A stretch of DNA of 23,836 nt from an uncultured Methanomassiliicoccaceae archaeon (GCA_905187815.1 CAJJJM010000019.1:1-23836); one strand, 5' to 3'; numbered from the stretch's first letter, positions 14,631 through 22,848 are shown. Translations and numbers: made by a program. The notes: a model not told the origin generated them from the letters alone.

Positions 14631-15866
14631 TCAGAGGTTCAGCTCCAGCTCCTCGCCTCTCTTGCGGGCGTCGGCCACCTCGGAGACGGCCGTGAAGTAG
14701 ACGTCCGCGGAGGAGTTGAGGGCGGTCTCCAGGGAGTCCTGGATAACACCGATGATGAACCCGATGGCGACCATCTGCATGGCCACGTCCTCCCCGATCC
14801 CCAGCATGGAGCATGCGAGGGGGATCAGCAGGAGCGACCCGCCGCTGACTCCGGATGCACCGCAGGCGGCGATGGTGGCGATGATGCACAACAGGAGCGC
14901 CATGGCGAACGGCACGTCCATGCCCAGCGTGAACGCGGCGCACAGAGTCATGACGGTGATCGTGATCGCGGCACCGTTCATGTTGATGGTGGCCCCCAGG
15001 GGGATGGACACGGAGTAGAAGGAATCGTCCAGCCCCAGCTTCTCGCACAGGGAGAGGTTCACGGGGATGTTAGCCGCGGAGCTCCTGGTGAAGAAGGCGG
15101 TGACCGCGCTGTCGCGGAGGCATCTCAGGAGCAGCGGGTACGGGTTCCTGTGCATCATGAGTGCTCCGATGATCGGGTTGGTCACAAAGATGACGATGAG
15201 CATGCACACGACCAGGAGCACTATGAGCGCCCCGTACTCCGCGAAGATCTCGAGACCGTTCGTGGAGACGGTGTTGTAGATCAGACCCATGATTCCGATG
15301 GGCGCGAACTCGATGATGATCCTGATCACCACGGTGACGATGTTCGCGGCGTCCTTGAAGAGCTTCTTGGTGTTGTCGGACGCGATGATCTTGGTGACGA
15401 ATCCGATGAGTGCGGCCCAGAACAGGATGCTCAGGTAGTTGCCCTCGGCGATGGCTGTCACGGGGTTGGTGAAGATCCCCTCGATGACCCCGCTGATCAA
15501 GGCCCAGGTGTCCGTGATGGCTGCGCTGTCGTCAGGCTCGATGAGCGTGACCGTCAGCGGGAAGGCGTAGCTCATGATCACCGCCACCGCGGCGGCGATG
15601 ATCGTGCTGCCTATGTACAGCATCAGGACCTTCTCGAATTTGGACCCGATGCCTCCGCCCGCCCCGGCCAGAGCGCTGATGATGAGAACGAACACTAGTA
15701 TCGGCGCTATCGCCTTCAGGGCGTTGACGAACAGCGTACCCAGAAGGCTGACTGGTTCCAGACCGGGGACTACCAGGGCCAGGACGGCACCGATGATCAG
15801 TCCCGCCAGTATACGGAAGACGAGATTGATCGAAGTCCATTTTTCATAGACCTGTTTTAGTCCCAT
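14631..15866 (-). CDS. sstT: SstT serine/threonine:sodium symporter
   Basis: A 411-residue dicarboxylate/amino acid:cation symporter that fits E. coli SstT (414 residues) closely in length and motifs: LGTLFVNALKAIAPILVFVL, FFTRSSAANIPVN, SIPLGATINMNGAAITITV and GGSLLLIPLACSMLGI. These form the substrate and sodium sites of re-entrant loops HP1 and HP2. It should import serine and threonine with Na+. The start is ATG at 15866, with TATA-like CATAAATA about 25 bases upstream, so the transcript is probably leaderless. It lies downstream of the ligase operon on the same strand, separated by a hairpin, and ends in TGA. Confidence 0.93.
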   Translation of the reverse strand: MGLKQVYEKWTSINLVFRILAGLIIGAVLALVVPGLEPVSLLGTLFVNALKAIAPILVFVLIISALAGAGGGIGSKFEKVLMLYIGSTIIAAAVAVIMSYAFPLTVTLIEPDDSAAITDTWALISGVIEGIFTNPVTAIAEGNYLSILFWAALIGFVTKIIASDNTKKLFKDAANIVTVVIRIIIEFAPIGIMGLIYNTVSTNGLEIFAEYGALIVLLVVCMLIVIFVTNPIIGALMMHRNPYPLLLRCLRDSAVTAFFTRSSAANIPVNLSLCEKLGLDDSFYSVSIPLGATINMNGAAITITVMTLCAAFTLGMDVPFAMALLLCIIATIAACGASGVSGGSLLLIPLACSMLGIGEDVAMQMVAIGFIIGVIQDSLETALNSSADVYFTAVSEVADARKRGEELELNL

Positions 15867-15891
15867 GCCGGCTATTCGGAATGGATGTATT

Positions 15892-15914
15892 TATGGGGAC
15901 CACCCGTCCCCATA
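15892..15914 (-). terminator. Perfect nine-base hairpin after the ligase operon
   Basis: TATGGGGAC (15892-15900) pairs with GTCCCCATA (15906-15914) around CACCC. It lies 65 bases past the last gene of the leftward operon, and the TATA-like element of sstT overlaps its downstream arm. It probably terminates the operon. Confidence 0.55.
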
Positions 15915-15978
15915 GATATCATATATATCCGTTAAGATAGATAGTCGTCAGTATTATCCATACCGTGTCCGACACCGG

Positions 15979-16938
15979 TCACTCGATGCGTCCGGCGGCC
16001 GCCTTGAACTCGCCGACCGGGATGAGCCTGAACACCACCGTGTCCGCGTACACCAGGGGGTCGGAGTGCCTGAAGAACACCACTCCGTCGCAGCCAGCGA
16101 CGATCTCCTGCCTGACGTTCCCCTCGTATGGGTCGATGACCCTGGCGAGCACGTCGCCGGCGTCCACCTGGGCCTCTACCTCCACCAGAGGCTCGAAGAT
16201 GCCCGCCTCGGAGGTCTGGATGCTCATCAGGTGGCTCTCCTCTATGACGTCTGGGATGTACCCGGCCTTTCCGTCGTAGGACACCGCCCCGATCCTGTTG
16301 AGGAACCTGGTGACGCTGTCGACCACCCTCTTGGCGCTGTCGCGGTCGATCCTGGATGTCTCCTGGGTGTAGAGTGAGAAGGCCTTGGTCTCCCAGATCT
16401 GCCAGTTGTAGTTCAGGACCCCGGAGTCGAAGGGCACCGGGTCCACGAGGACGACGTACGGGAGAGCGAACACCTTGGCATCCTCGACGCTCTCGAAACC
16501 GGTCTTCATCATCCTCACGTGAGGCGTGAACTGCCCGGGGGCGTGGTAGCTGGCGAACTGCACCCCGTACCTGTATCCGATGAGCTCCTTGAACAGGCCG
16601 TCGGCGATCCTCTGGGTGGTCTCGCCCAGGTCGTACCCGGGGAACATCCTGTTGATGTCAGAGTTGTCCGTGGGCCAGAACCTCTTGCCTATGTTCATGG
16701 AGTATGGGTTGACGCATGGTATGACAGTGATGGAGTGGCCCTCGTTGATGAGCCCGCGGGACTCCAGGAGCTTGAGCCTGTCGACCAGCTGCGAGCAGCA
16801 GTAGAGCTGCTGGACCTCGTTCCCCCTCATGGACCCGACGACGCACATCGTCTTCTCCCCGGACCCGAACCTGAACCCGGTCACGCGGAAGGAGTCCCTG
16901 TACATCGATTCCAACTCGTAGATGACTGTCCTCTCCAT
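15979..16938 (-). CDS. AstE/AspA-family deacylase with altered zinc motif
   Basis: A 319-residue member of the succinylglutamate desuccinylase/aspartoacylase (M14-like) family, metal enzymes that cleave amide-linked acyl or amino acid groups. The canonical first zinc motif THGxE is GSMRGNE here: Arg38 replaces histidine while Glu41 is kept. The other elements remain: DINRMFPG (94-101), a histidine in ASYHAPGQF (His132) and a later glutamate in YTQETSR. Activity may be lost, or metal use changed. The C-terminal beta domain (SEAGIFEPLVEVEAQVDAG) is normal. It is the last gene of the ligase operon, its ATG four bases past the stop of the paralogous deacylase with GAGGGAG upstream, so the two are probably made together. 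Confidence 0.82.
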   Translation of the reverse strand: MERTVIYELESMYRDSFRVTGFRFGSGEKTMCVVGSMRGNEVQQLYCCSQLVDRLKLLESRGLINEGHSITVIPCVNPYSMNIGKRFWPTDNSDINRMFPGYDLGETTQRIADGLFKELIGYRYGVQFASYHAPGQFTPHVRMMKTGFESVEDAKVFALPYVVLVDPVPFDSGVLNYNWQIWETKAFSLYTQETSRIDRDSAKRVVDSVTRFLNRIGAVSYDGKAGYIPDVIEESHLMSIQTSEAGIFEPLVEVEAQVDAGDVLARVIDPYEGNVRQEIVAGCDGVVFFRHSDPLVYADTVVFRLIPVGEFKAAAGRIE

Positions 16939-16942
16939 GCTA

Positions 16943-17872
16943 TCACTCCCTCAGGATCCTTGCGATCAGGGACCCCTCGTCCACGACGGGGTACTCCCTC
17001 AGCGTGAACACGAGGCCGTCGCACGGGGACTGCACCCTGGACAGGATGTCCCCGGTGAGCGGGCTGACGATATCGCCCAGGTGCTCCCCCTCGTGTACCC
17101 CCTTCCAGTGCTCTATCCTCGGGACGAAGATGCCGCCCTTGGCAGCGTTGATGTACTCGACCTTGCCGTCAACGGAGACTATGGGCTTCCTGACCTCCGG
17201 GACGGGGCCGTCCCACATCCCGAGATGGGCCATGAGCGAGACGATCCCCTGGCTGAGCTGGTTGCCGTACTCGATGGTGAGCCTCATTCCCACGCCCATC
17301 TCAGCGACGAGGGTCTTCGTGCCCACGGAGTTCAGCGAGTAGGCGAGCGTGGACTCTAGGACGGTGGCTGCGGAGTGCACCCAGATGAAGTCGACGTTCA
17401 TGTACCTGGCCAGGGGGACCAGGTCCTTCACATGGAGCTCGTTGATGCGGATCTGCGGGATCTCCCTCAGGAAGATGTTGCTGGCGTGGATGTCGATGCA
17501 GACGTCAGCCCCGGCGATGTCGTCGAAGATCTCCGCCGCCACGTACTCGGGCATGGACCCGTCCCTCTTCCCGGGGAAGGTCCTGTTCATATCGAGGTCG
17601 AAGCCGGGGATACCCCTGGTGATCGAGTCTATACCCAACGGGTTGAGGGCGGGGTAGATGTCGACGATCCCCTTCAGGTGCTGCATGTTGCTCCTGAGGA
17701 ACCTGGCGAGCTCGAAGCAGACGAGCTGCCCCTCCAGCTCGTCCCCGTGGGTGCCGGTGACGATGCATATCCTCTTGGCGTCCTCGCCCAGCCCCTCCGG
17801 CGCTATCCTGTTCTTGCGTATCCTGAGCTCCTCGTCGACCGGGAGCTTGATCGAGACGACGTTCTCTATCAT
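16943..17872 (-). CDS. AstE/AspA-family deacylase with complete zinc site
   Basis: A 309-residue M14-like deacylase. All expected catalytic elements are seen: GTHGDELEG (His42, Glu45), DLDMNRTFPG (Arg97 region), CIDIHAS (His129) and the general-base glutamate in LVAEMG (Glu191). The C-terminal beta domain carries GGIFVPRIEHWKGVHEGEHLG. The family hydrolyses N-acyl amino acids or small amides, and related enzymes trim ligase-made peptides. Here it sits directly downstream of a transglutaminase-like gene; AAGGAGGT overlaps that gene's TGA and the ATG follows 13 bases later. Within the operon it could remove or recycle what the ATP-grasp enzyme attaches. The substrate is unknown. Confidence 0.88.
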   Translation of the reverse strand: MIENVVSIKLPVDEELRIRKNRIAPEGLGEDAKRICIVTGTHGDELEGQLVCFELARFLRSNMQHLKGIVDIYPALNPLGIDSITRGIPGFDLDMNRTFPGKRDGSMPEYVAAEIFDDIAGADVCIDIHASNIFLREIPQIRINELHVKDLVPLARYMNVDFIWVHSAATVLESTLAYSLNSVGTKTLVAEMGVGMRLTIEYGNQLSQGIVSLMAHLGMWDGPVPEVRKPIVSVDGKVEYINAAKGGIFVPRIEHWKGVHEGEHLGDIVSPLTGDILSRVQSPCDGLVFTLREYPVVDEGSLIARILRE

Positions 17873-17885
17873 CGGCTGACCTCCT

Positions 17886-18677
17886 TCATCCTAGTTCGTG
17901 CACCTCTGCGTGCACCTGCTGCGTCACGGCGTGGGCTCCGAAGAACACGCCCCTGTTTATGCGGCAGTCGTCGTAGTCCCTCCCGTGGGAGACCTTGACG
18001 TGACGGGGACCCACCGCGGTGTCCCCTGTCGGGTCCAGCCCGTACCATGTCCCGTCGTGGAGGACCTCTATCCAGGCGTGGCTCTCCCCCTCGCCTGTGG
18101 TGAACCCGACGACGTACCTGCACGGGATCCCCCTGCACCTGAGCAGGGAGAGCATGATCTGCGAGTAGTCCTGGCAAACGCCCCGTCCGATGCTCATGGC
18201 CTCCTCCGCCGTGGACTCGGGTCCGGTGACCCCCTTCTCGTACTTGAAAGAAGAGTAGAGCCTGTGCATGAGTCCCACGGCCCTGGACAGGTCGTCACAG
18301 GCACAGTCGGGCGCGGAAGACAGGAAGGACTCGATGGCAGGCCCGGGCTCGGTCCTGCGGGTGTGGTACCTGTAGACCATGGCCTCGTCCCCCTCCTCGG
18401 GGCACTCCGGGACCGGGGCCTCCGGCTCCCCCGAGGGGACCTCCACGGTCCCCTGCACCGACACGGAGAAGGAGTCGTGGGTGCCCTGGACGGTTCCCTC
18501 GATGGTCCTGTTCCCGAACCCGTCGGTGCCGTAGACGAACGGGGTGTCCGGCGACAGCATGACCTGGGCCGAGACGACCCTCTGCCTGAGGGTGTCCCCC
18601 GGTATGCAGCGCATCAGGAACGAGTGCCTGCAGGCCTCGCCGTCGAAGCCCAGCGACAGCTGGTACTGGAACCCCAA
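17886..18677 (-). CDS. Transglutaminase-like cysteine peptidase
   Basis: A 263-residue protein with an N-terminal beta domain (CRHSFLMRCIP, YGTDGFGNRT) and a C-terminal transglutaminase-like catalytic core. The triad is visible: Cys168 in GRGVCQDYSQ, His200 in ESHAWIEV and Asp215 in WYGLDPTGD. Members encoded with permuted ATP-grasp and alpha-E genes are thought to act as peptidases or amide-transfer enzymes on the ligase product. No ATG is available: the frame runs from a TAA upstream and the first plausible start is TTG at 18677, giving MGFQYQLSLGF, the normal N-terminal position for this family. SD is weak. It is the third gene of the operon. Confidence 0.87.
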   Translation of the reverse strand: MGFQYQLSLGFDGEACRHSFLMRCIPGDTLRQRVVSAQVMLSPDTPFVYGTDGFGNRTIEGTVQGTHDSFSVSVQGTVEVPSGEPEAPVPECPEEGDEAMVYRYHTRRTEPGPAIESFLSSAPDCACDDLSRAVGLMHRLYSSFKYEKGVTGPESTAEEAMSIGRGVCQDYSQIMLSLLRCRGIPCRYVVGFTTGEGESHAWIEVLHDGTWYGLDPTGDTAVGPRHVKVSHGRDYDDCRINRGVFFGAHAVTQQVHAEVHELG

Positions 18678-18754
18678 TGTCGTTCTCGGCGCGTCCAGAG
18701 AAGCATCCCTCCATCCCGCCCCATGTGGAGCCTGTTATTGAAGATTCTGATTGT

Positions 18755-19423
18755 TCAGACGTCCACCATGGACTCTATCAGGCGGATCGCGTCGGCGCGG
18801 GGCACCTCGTCCTGGGCCAGCATGTTCCTCAGCCTCGGGATCGCGTCCTGGTCGTAGTTGAGACCTGTCCTGACGATCCTGTTCTGGAGCCTGTTGACCT
18901 CGAAGGAGATCCTGTCGGCGGGGACGCCGAACCTCAGGAACAGGTCGATCCTCTCGATCCTCCTGGCGGCCTTCACGATGCTCCTCTCGCTGTAGTCCAC
19001 GACCCTGTCGTCCAGGCATCCCCAGAACGCGAAGATGTCGTCCACGACGGTCTGCAGCCCTATGAGGGGCGCAACACCCAGCGCGGCCTTCCTCATGTCG
19101 TAGATGGCCAGCTGGATGTACGAGAGCGTGTCTGATCCGATGTCGTCCCTGAGGACCACGGCGTTGTCGTAGGCGCGTATGAGGTTGCTGATGATGGAGT
19201 CCGGATTGGACTCGTCGAACGGGTAGCTCCTGAGGAAGTCCTCCTTGTCCTTGTAGACGTTGGGGATGCTGACCCTGCGGCAGTACTCGGGATAGGAGAT
19301 GTCGGTCTCGTCGATCATCCTGTCGTATCCCCTGAAGAACTCCATGCTGGTGGTGTAGACGCGCTCCACGTACCTTCCGAGCCAGAAGAGCTCGTTCGCC
19401 TTCTCAGTGGTAATGTTGCTCAT
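18755..19423 (-). CDS. Alpha-E family protein (COG2307-like)
   Basis: A mostly helical protein of 222 residues with the family's opening motif ANELFWLGRYVERV (residues 9-22). Alpha-E proteins occur almost always with circularly permuted ATP-grasp ligases and are thought to bind or help the ligase; no activity is established. Many bacterial members are about 310 residues, so this is a short form. The ATG at 19423 lies four bases past the ligase TGA and has GAGGTGA upstream; an ATG eight codons earlier overlaps the ligase gene. The next gene starts 77 bases downstream, the largest gap in the operon. Confidence 0.85.
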   Translation of the reverse strand: MSNITTEKANELFWLGRYVERVYTTSMEFFRGYDRMIDETDISYPEYCRRVSIPNVYKDKEDFLRSYPFDESNPDSIISNLIRAYDNAVVLRDDIGSDTLSYIQLAIYDMRKAALGVAPLIGLQTVVDDIFAFWGCLDDRVVDYSERSIVKAARRIERIDLFLRFGVPADRISFEVNRLQNRIVRTGLNYDQDAIPRLRNMLAQDEVPRADAIRLIESMVDV

Positions 19424-19428
19424 TCGGA

Positions 19429-20742
19429 TCACCTCGAAAGGACCCATGTGTCCTTGAAACCCCCTCCCTGGGAGGAGTTGACGATGAACGAGTCGGGGTT
19501 CCTGGAGAACCTGGTGAGCCCGCTCCTCCAGACCATCGTCTGGTCGGCCGTGAGCACGAACGCGCGGAGGTCGGCCTTCCTGAAGACCCTCTGCTCTCCC
19601 TCCAGGATGTCCAGGTCCTTGAAGTCGATGACCTCCTGCGCGATGAACCTCCTGGGCTCCTTCTTGATCAGATCGATGAGGGCGGCCTTCTGCTCAGCGT
19701 CCAGCTTGCTGCCGAAGACAACGCCGTATCCGCCAGCCTCGGCGACGTCCTTTATGACCAGCTTGTCGAAGTTCTCGAGGACGTACTCCCTGTCCTCCTC
19801 GTAGAACGGGAGGTACGTGGGGGCGTTGTTGAGTATGGGCTCCTCTCCCAGGTAGTACTTGATCATCTTCGGGACGAAGTAGTAGATCCCCTTGTCGTCC
19901 GCGATGCCGTTCCCGGGAGCGTTGATGAGCGCGACGTTTCCCGCCTTGTAGGCGGACATGATGTGCGGCACACCGATGACCGAGTCGTCCACGAACACCA
20001 TCGGGTCCAGGTAGTCGTCGGAGATCCTCCTGTAGACCGCACCTACCCTCTGCTTGCCGCCGTGGTAGTCCGTGTAGTAGACGACGTTGTCCTCGACTGT
20101 GAGGTCCTGCCCGGTCACCAGGACGGCGCCGGTCTGTTCGGCCAGGTACGAGTGCTCGAAGTACGCGGCGTTGTAGCGCCCAGGCGTGAGGATGACGTTG
20201 ATCCCGCCGGTGTTGACGTTGTCCATGGTCCTCTTGAGGAGGACCGCGTAGTCCCTGTTGTCCTCAACGGGGTAGTGCTTGAACGTGGACGGACTGGCCA
20301 TCCTGGTGAACTGCCTTGCTATGAGCGGGTAGGACGCCCCGGACGGGACCCTGAGATTGTCCTCGAGGACATACCATGTACCGTCCTTGGCCTGGACCAG
20401 GTCGATGCCCGAGATGTGGCTGTAGATCCCCTTGGGCGGGACTATGCCGTCGCACTCCTTCAGGAATCCGGACGACGTGAACACGAACTCCTCCGGGACC
20501 ACTCCGTCCTTGATGATGCGCTTCTCCCCGTAGATGTCGGCAAGGAAGCGGTTGAGGGCGTCCACGCGCTGCCTGAGTCCCCTCTCGAGGTAGTCGAACT
20601 CCTCCTTGGAGATCACCCTGGGTATGGGGTCGAAGGGGAACAGCTGCTCCCTGAAGGTCCCGTCCTTGTAGATTCCGAACTTAACGCCGTATCTGGCGAG
20701 GAGGCTGTTCACCACCTCGGTCTGCTTGAATAGGTCGTCCAT
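19429..20742 (-). CDS. Circularly permuted ATP-grasp amide ligase
   Basis: A 437-residue member of the circularly permuted ATP-grasp type 2 family (COG2308-like). Visible conserved parts are FPFDPIPRVI (35-44), LEDNLRVPSG (126-135), NAPGNGIADDK (274-284), the nucleotide-binding loop KDVAEAGGYG (331-340), FIAQE (366-370), DLRAF (391-395) and NSSQGGGFKD (422-431). Such enzymes are predicted to form amide bonds between a carboxylate and an amine using ATP. It is the first gene of the five-gene leftward operon. I chose ATG 20742 (MDDLFKQ) over a TTG two codons earlier because GGCAGGATT lies upstream. A TTAATAAG element further upstream could be the TATA box. The substrate is unknown. Confidence 0.9.
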   Translation of the reverse strand: MDDLFKQTEVVNSLLARYGVKFGIYKDGTFREQLFPFDPIPRVISKEEFDYLERGLRQRVDALNRFLADIYGEKRIIKDGVVPEEFVFTSSGFLKECDGIVPPKGIYSHISGIDLVQAKDGTWYVLEDNLRVPSGASYPLIARQFTRMASPSTFKHYPVEDNRDYAVLLKRTMDNVNTGGINVILTPGRYNAAYFEHSYLAEQTGAVLVTGQDLTVEDNVVYYTDYHGGKQRVGAVYRRISDDYLDPMVFVDDSVIGVPHIMSAYKAGNVALINAPGNGIADDKGIYYFVPKMIKYYLGEEPILNNAPTYLPFYEEDREYVLENFDKLVIKDVAEAGGYGVVFGSKLDAEQKAALIDLIKKEPRRFIAQEVIDFKDLDILEGEQRVFRKADLRAFVLTADQTMVWRSGLTRFSRNPDSFIVNSSQGGGFKDTWVLSR

Positions 20743-21105
20743 GGTCAATCCTGCCGTTGGGGGTGAATCGCGTTTTTTCTTATTAATGAAACTCAGGAAG
20801 AGGCCTCATCCTGGCTCTTGGTCCGGGGATCATCGGCCGCGACAGTGAGTTGGATGGGTCCTGAACGGTTCTTCCAACAGTCTGGCTCAACCTTTAAGGA
20901 CCGTGAAGTGGATTCATGTTTCGGCCGCAGTCTATCTCCTCAAATCCGTCCCGTGTTCACGCCGCGGGGCAAAAGACCAAAGCGGCCGCTCTTCTCCAAA
21001 AGCGATAACTACACCGGACGCATCGATCATCCGGAACCGGAACCGGATGATGATTGACCGAGGCTGACCAGTGATGAGCCCTATGAGTTCTGACGGCGGT
21101 TCCAC
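20743..21105. other. Intergenic region with operon promoter and possible small ORF
   Basis: The left part should hold the promoter of the leftward ligase operon. The centre has a TATA-like CTTTAAGG (20892-20899), followed at 20916 by an ATG opening a 30-codon frame, and an overlapping plus-strand frame with a more protein-like end (see the entry at 20953). Nothing else is recognised. Confidence 0.4.
20953..21057 (+). CDS. Possible small basic-acidic protein
   Basis: A plus-strand frame whose last 34 codons read VFTPRGKRPKRPLFSKSDN and then a tail DHPEPEPDDD, ending in TGA. The basic first half and acidic tail look like a real small protein, but the only starts are GTG codons (20908 or 20953) and no SD is clear. 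The overlapping ATG frame at 20916 is better placed relative to the TATA-like element. The family is not recognised. Confidence 0.2.
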   Translation: MFTPRGKRPKRPLFSKSDNYTGRIDHPEPEPDDD

Positions 21106-21645
21106 TCAGTCCGTGCTGTGGTAGTCGGACATGCCGGTGTACAGGAGGAAGTCGGACAGCTTCATGCCGTCCTCCCACCTCATTATGTAGTTCCCGCTGT
21201 TGGAGACCTCGAGCTTCGGCAGCCTCCTGTGGAGCGTGGAGTGCCTGCCCTTGTACTCGTGGTCGCTCGGGATCGTGAAGACCCTCCATGGGTCCCCCCT
21301 GAAACCCTTGAGGCGGTAGGCGTAGATCGGGACCAGATGGCAGCGGTTGCACTCGCCCAGCATCGTGTCCGCCTGCTCCACCAGCCTCTGGCTCTTGCTG
21401 AAGTGCATGACGGGGTCGGAGGAGCTCTTGACCTCTATGGGGAACGAGAAGTCCCAGCGGAGAGCGACGAGGTCCACCCCGAGGGACCCGGCGGCGCGGA
21501 TGACGAGGAAGGGCTCCTGAAGCATCGAGTTGTAGGCCGCCGTCTCCATGGCGTTGCATGTCTTGACCATCTTCGCGACAGCCTTCTCGTCGCCGGCGAG
21601 GAGCGCCTTCAGCTCGCGTTCGTAGGTGTCGCCCGGTGCTGTCAT
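21106..21645 (-). CDS. Hjc-like archaeal nuclease (PD-(D/E)xK fold)
   Basis: A 179-residue protein resembling archaeal Holliday junction resolvase Hjc in its core. An early YERELKALL helix carries the family glutamate, then FLVIRAAGSLGVDLVALR (Arg50, Gly53, Asp58) leads to FPIEVKSSS with the metal-site Glu71 and Lys73. Hjc proteins are about 120-140 residues; the C-terminal 70 residues here (DPWRVFTIPSDH and on) are extra. It may resolve DNA junctions or be a related repair nuclease. I chose ATG 21645 because a strong TATA (TTTATATATT on the minus strand, 21671-21680) puts transcription start a few bases upstream; a TTG nine codons earlier lies too close to the TATA. Confidence 0.75.
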   Translation of the reverse strand: MTAPGDTYERELKALLAGDEKAVAKMVKTCNAMETAAYNSMLQEPFLVIRAAGSLGVDLVALRWDFSFPIEVKSSSDPVMHFSKSQRLVEQADTMLGECNRCHLVPIYAYRLKGFRGDPWRVFTIPSDHEYKGRHSTLHRRLPKLEVSNSGNYIMRWEDGMKLSDFLLYTGMSDYHSTD

Positions 21646-21684
21646 CTTATCGTGCTTCGATTCCCGACTCAATATATAAACGGA

Positions 21685-21712
21685 ATCAGGGGGTCACCGA
21701 AAACCCCCTGAT
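21685..21712. repeat. Perfect ten-base inverted repeat in a divergent promoter region
   Basis: ATCAGGGGGT (21685-21694) pairs perfectly with ACCCCCTGAT (21703-21712) around an eight-base spacer. It lies immediately upstream of the TATA of the leftward nuclease gene and ahead of the rightward surface-protein gene. Both genes point away from it, so it is not a terminator and could be an operator. Confidence 0.55.
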
Positions 21713-21784
21713 CCGACCGAAAAACCCTGCCCATCACATCGGCCCCATCCGCCGTTTTTTAAAACCACAAGTCGATTAACACCC

Positions 21785-22759
21785 ATGAATCCGAAATCCG
21801 TGGCAATAATAGTCGTTGTGGCGATTGCCGTTGCCGGCATAAGCTACGGCACATACCTAATGGATTCCGATGATAAGTTGGAAATGAGAGACTACCTGGT
21901 CGTTGGCGACTGGGTGGAGTACGACCATTTGGACTCGGGCTACGTCGATAGATACACTGTGCAGAGCGTCCAGGCGGTGAACTACTACGAGATGAACGTT
22001 TCCGACGAATACACCGTCTCCGTCTCATACGGGTTCCTCTTCACGATAGTAGACCCCAGTGATGAGAATGTCGAGTACCTGCGGTCCGAGACCGTGGACA
22101 CGTTCCTGGGGAACATCGAGTGCGACGTCTACCTCACAACCGACTACTGGTCGGTTCTCGTATACTATGTGGAGCCGGACACCAACCTTGTCCTGATTGT
22201 CGATAGCACCGATTACGATGGGGACACCTACCGGACTGTCATGACCGGCACATCCGTGTTCGATCCCCTGGACCCGGAATTCGTGAAAATAGGGTTGGCT
22301 CCGCCTGAGGTCGGCAGCACGTACACCTACGAGCACCTGTATGATTACACCTCCGATGAGGGATTCATTTCCGGCAGTTGGACGACCACCATGACTGTGG
22401 ATTCCGTCAATGAGGACGGAACTCTCAACTTGATCGACGGCGAGGAACCCGTCACCGTCGAACAGTTCGTGTCGGGACTCATGATGACCGAGGAGGACAT
22501 CGTCGCTTCCACGCTCGTGGAATCGAAGGCTATCAGCACCCAGTGGGGTGTGATGATGTGCGACGTCTACGTGATGCCGTATCAGGACCCCGAGAGCGGC
22601 GACATCGGGGAGAGGACCTTCATCGTGGACCCCGACACGGGAATCGTCATCGATTCCTGGATCGAGATGCACGATGTCGAGTACAACGGAGATGTGTGGG
22701 AGGACTGCGAGTTGGAGGACAGACTCATCGACTGCGACCTGATCCTCGTTGCGGACTGA
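21785..22759 (+). CDS. Membrane-anchored surface protein with an internal duplication
   Basis: A 324-residue protein of unknown function. Residues 5-26 form an N-terminal anchor (VAIIVVVAIAVAGISYGTYL) with the rest probably outside the cell; it is acidic and rich in Tyr, Asp and Val. Two similar units are visible. The first runs from VGDWVEYDHLDSGYVD to IECDVYLTTDYW and DTNLVLIVDSTDYDGDTY; the second from VGSTYTYEHLYDYTS to MMCDVYVMPYQD and DTGIVIDSWIE. Each has one cysteine in a CDVY motif, which might pair. TTTTTTAAAA about 28 bases upstream is a likely TATA, so the transcript is probably leaderless. No lipobox cysteine is seen. Confidence 0.75.
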   Translation: MNPKSVAIIVVVAIAVAGISYGTYLMDSDDKLEMRDYLVVGDWVEYDHLDSGYVDRYTVQSVQAVNYYEMNVSDEYTVSVSYGFLFTIVDPSDENVEYLRSETVDTFLGNIECDVYLTTDYWSVLVYYVEPDTNLVLIVDSTDYDGDTYRTVMTGTSVFDPLDPEFVKIGLAPPEVGSTYTYEHLYDYTSDEGFISGSWTTTMTVDSVNEDGTLNLIDGEEPVTVEQFVSGLMMTEEDIVASTLVESKAISTQWGVMMCDVYVMPYQDPESGDIGERTFIVDPDTGIVIDSWIEMHDVEYNGDVWEDCELEDRLIDCDLILVAD

Positions 22760-22766
22760 CATCAAA

Positions 22767-22810
22767 CACCGGACCAGTCCGGTGCTTCCCCCCCCCCGGT
22801 AGACCGGGGG
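22767..22810. terminator. Two tandem perfect hairpins between convergent genes
   Basis: CACCGGAC (22767-22774) pairs with GTCCGGTG (22777-22784), and CCCCCGGT (22793-22800) pairs with ACCGGGGG (22803-22810), each with a two-base loop. They lie between the stops of the rightward surface-protein gene and the leftward hydrolase gene and probably terminate both. An eleven-C run (about 22787-22797) is prone to sequencing error. Confidence 0.6.
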
Positions 22811-22848
22811 CCCACCCTTCTGCATCAGAACGACGGTTGTTCTATCCC

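Noticed and set aside
10331..20774. Shared 12-mer GTGAATCGCGTT ahead of tRNA-Ser (10331) and the ligase operon (about 20763)
   Set aside because: The copies have opposite orientation relative to their genes and different positions relative to TATA, so chance is the simpler reading.
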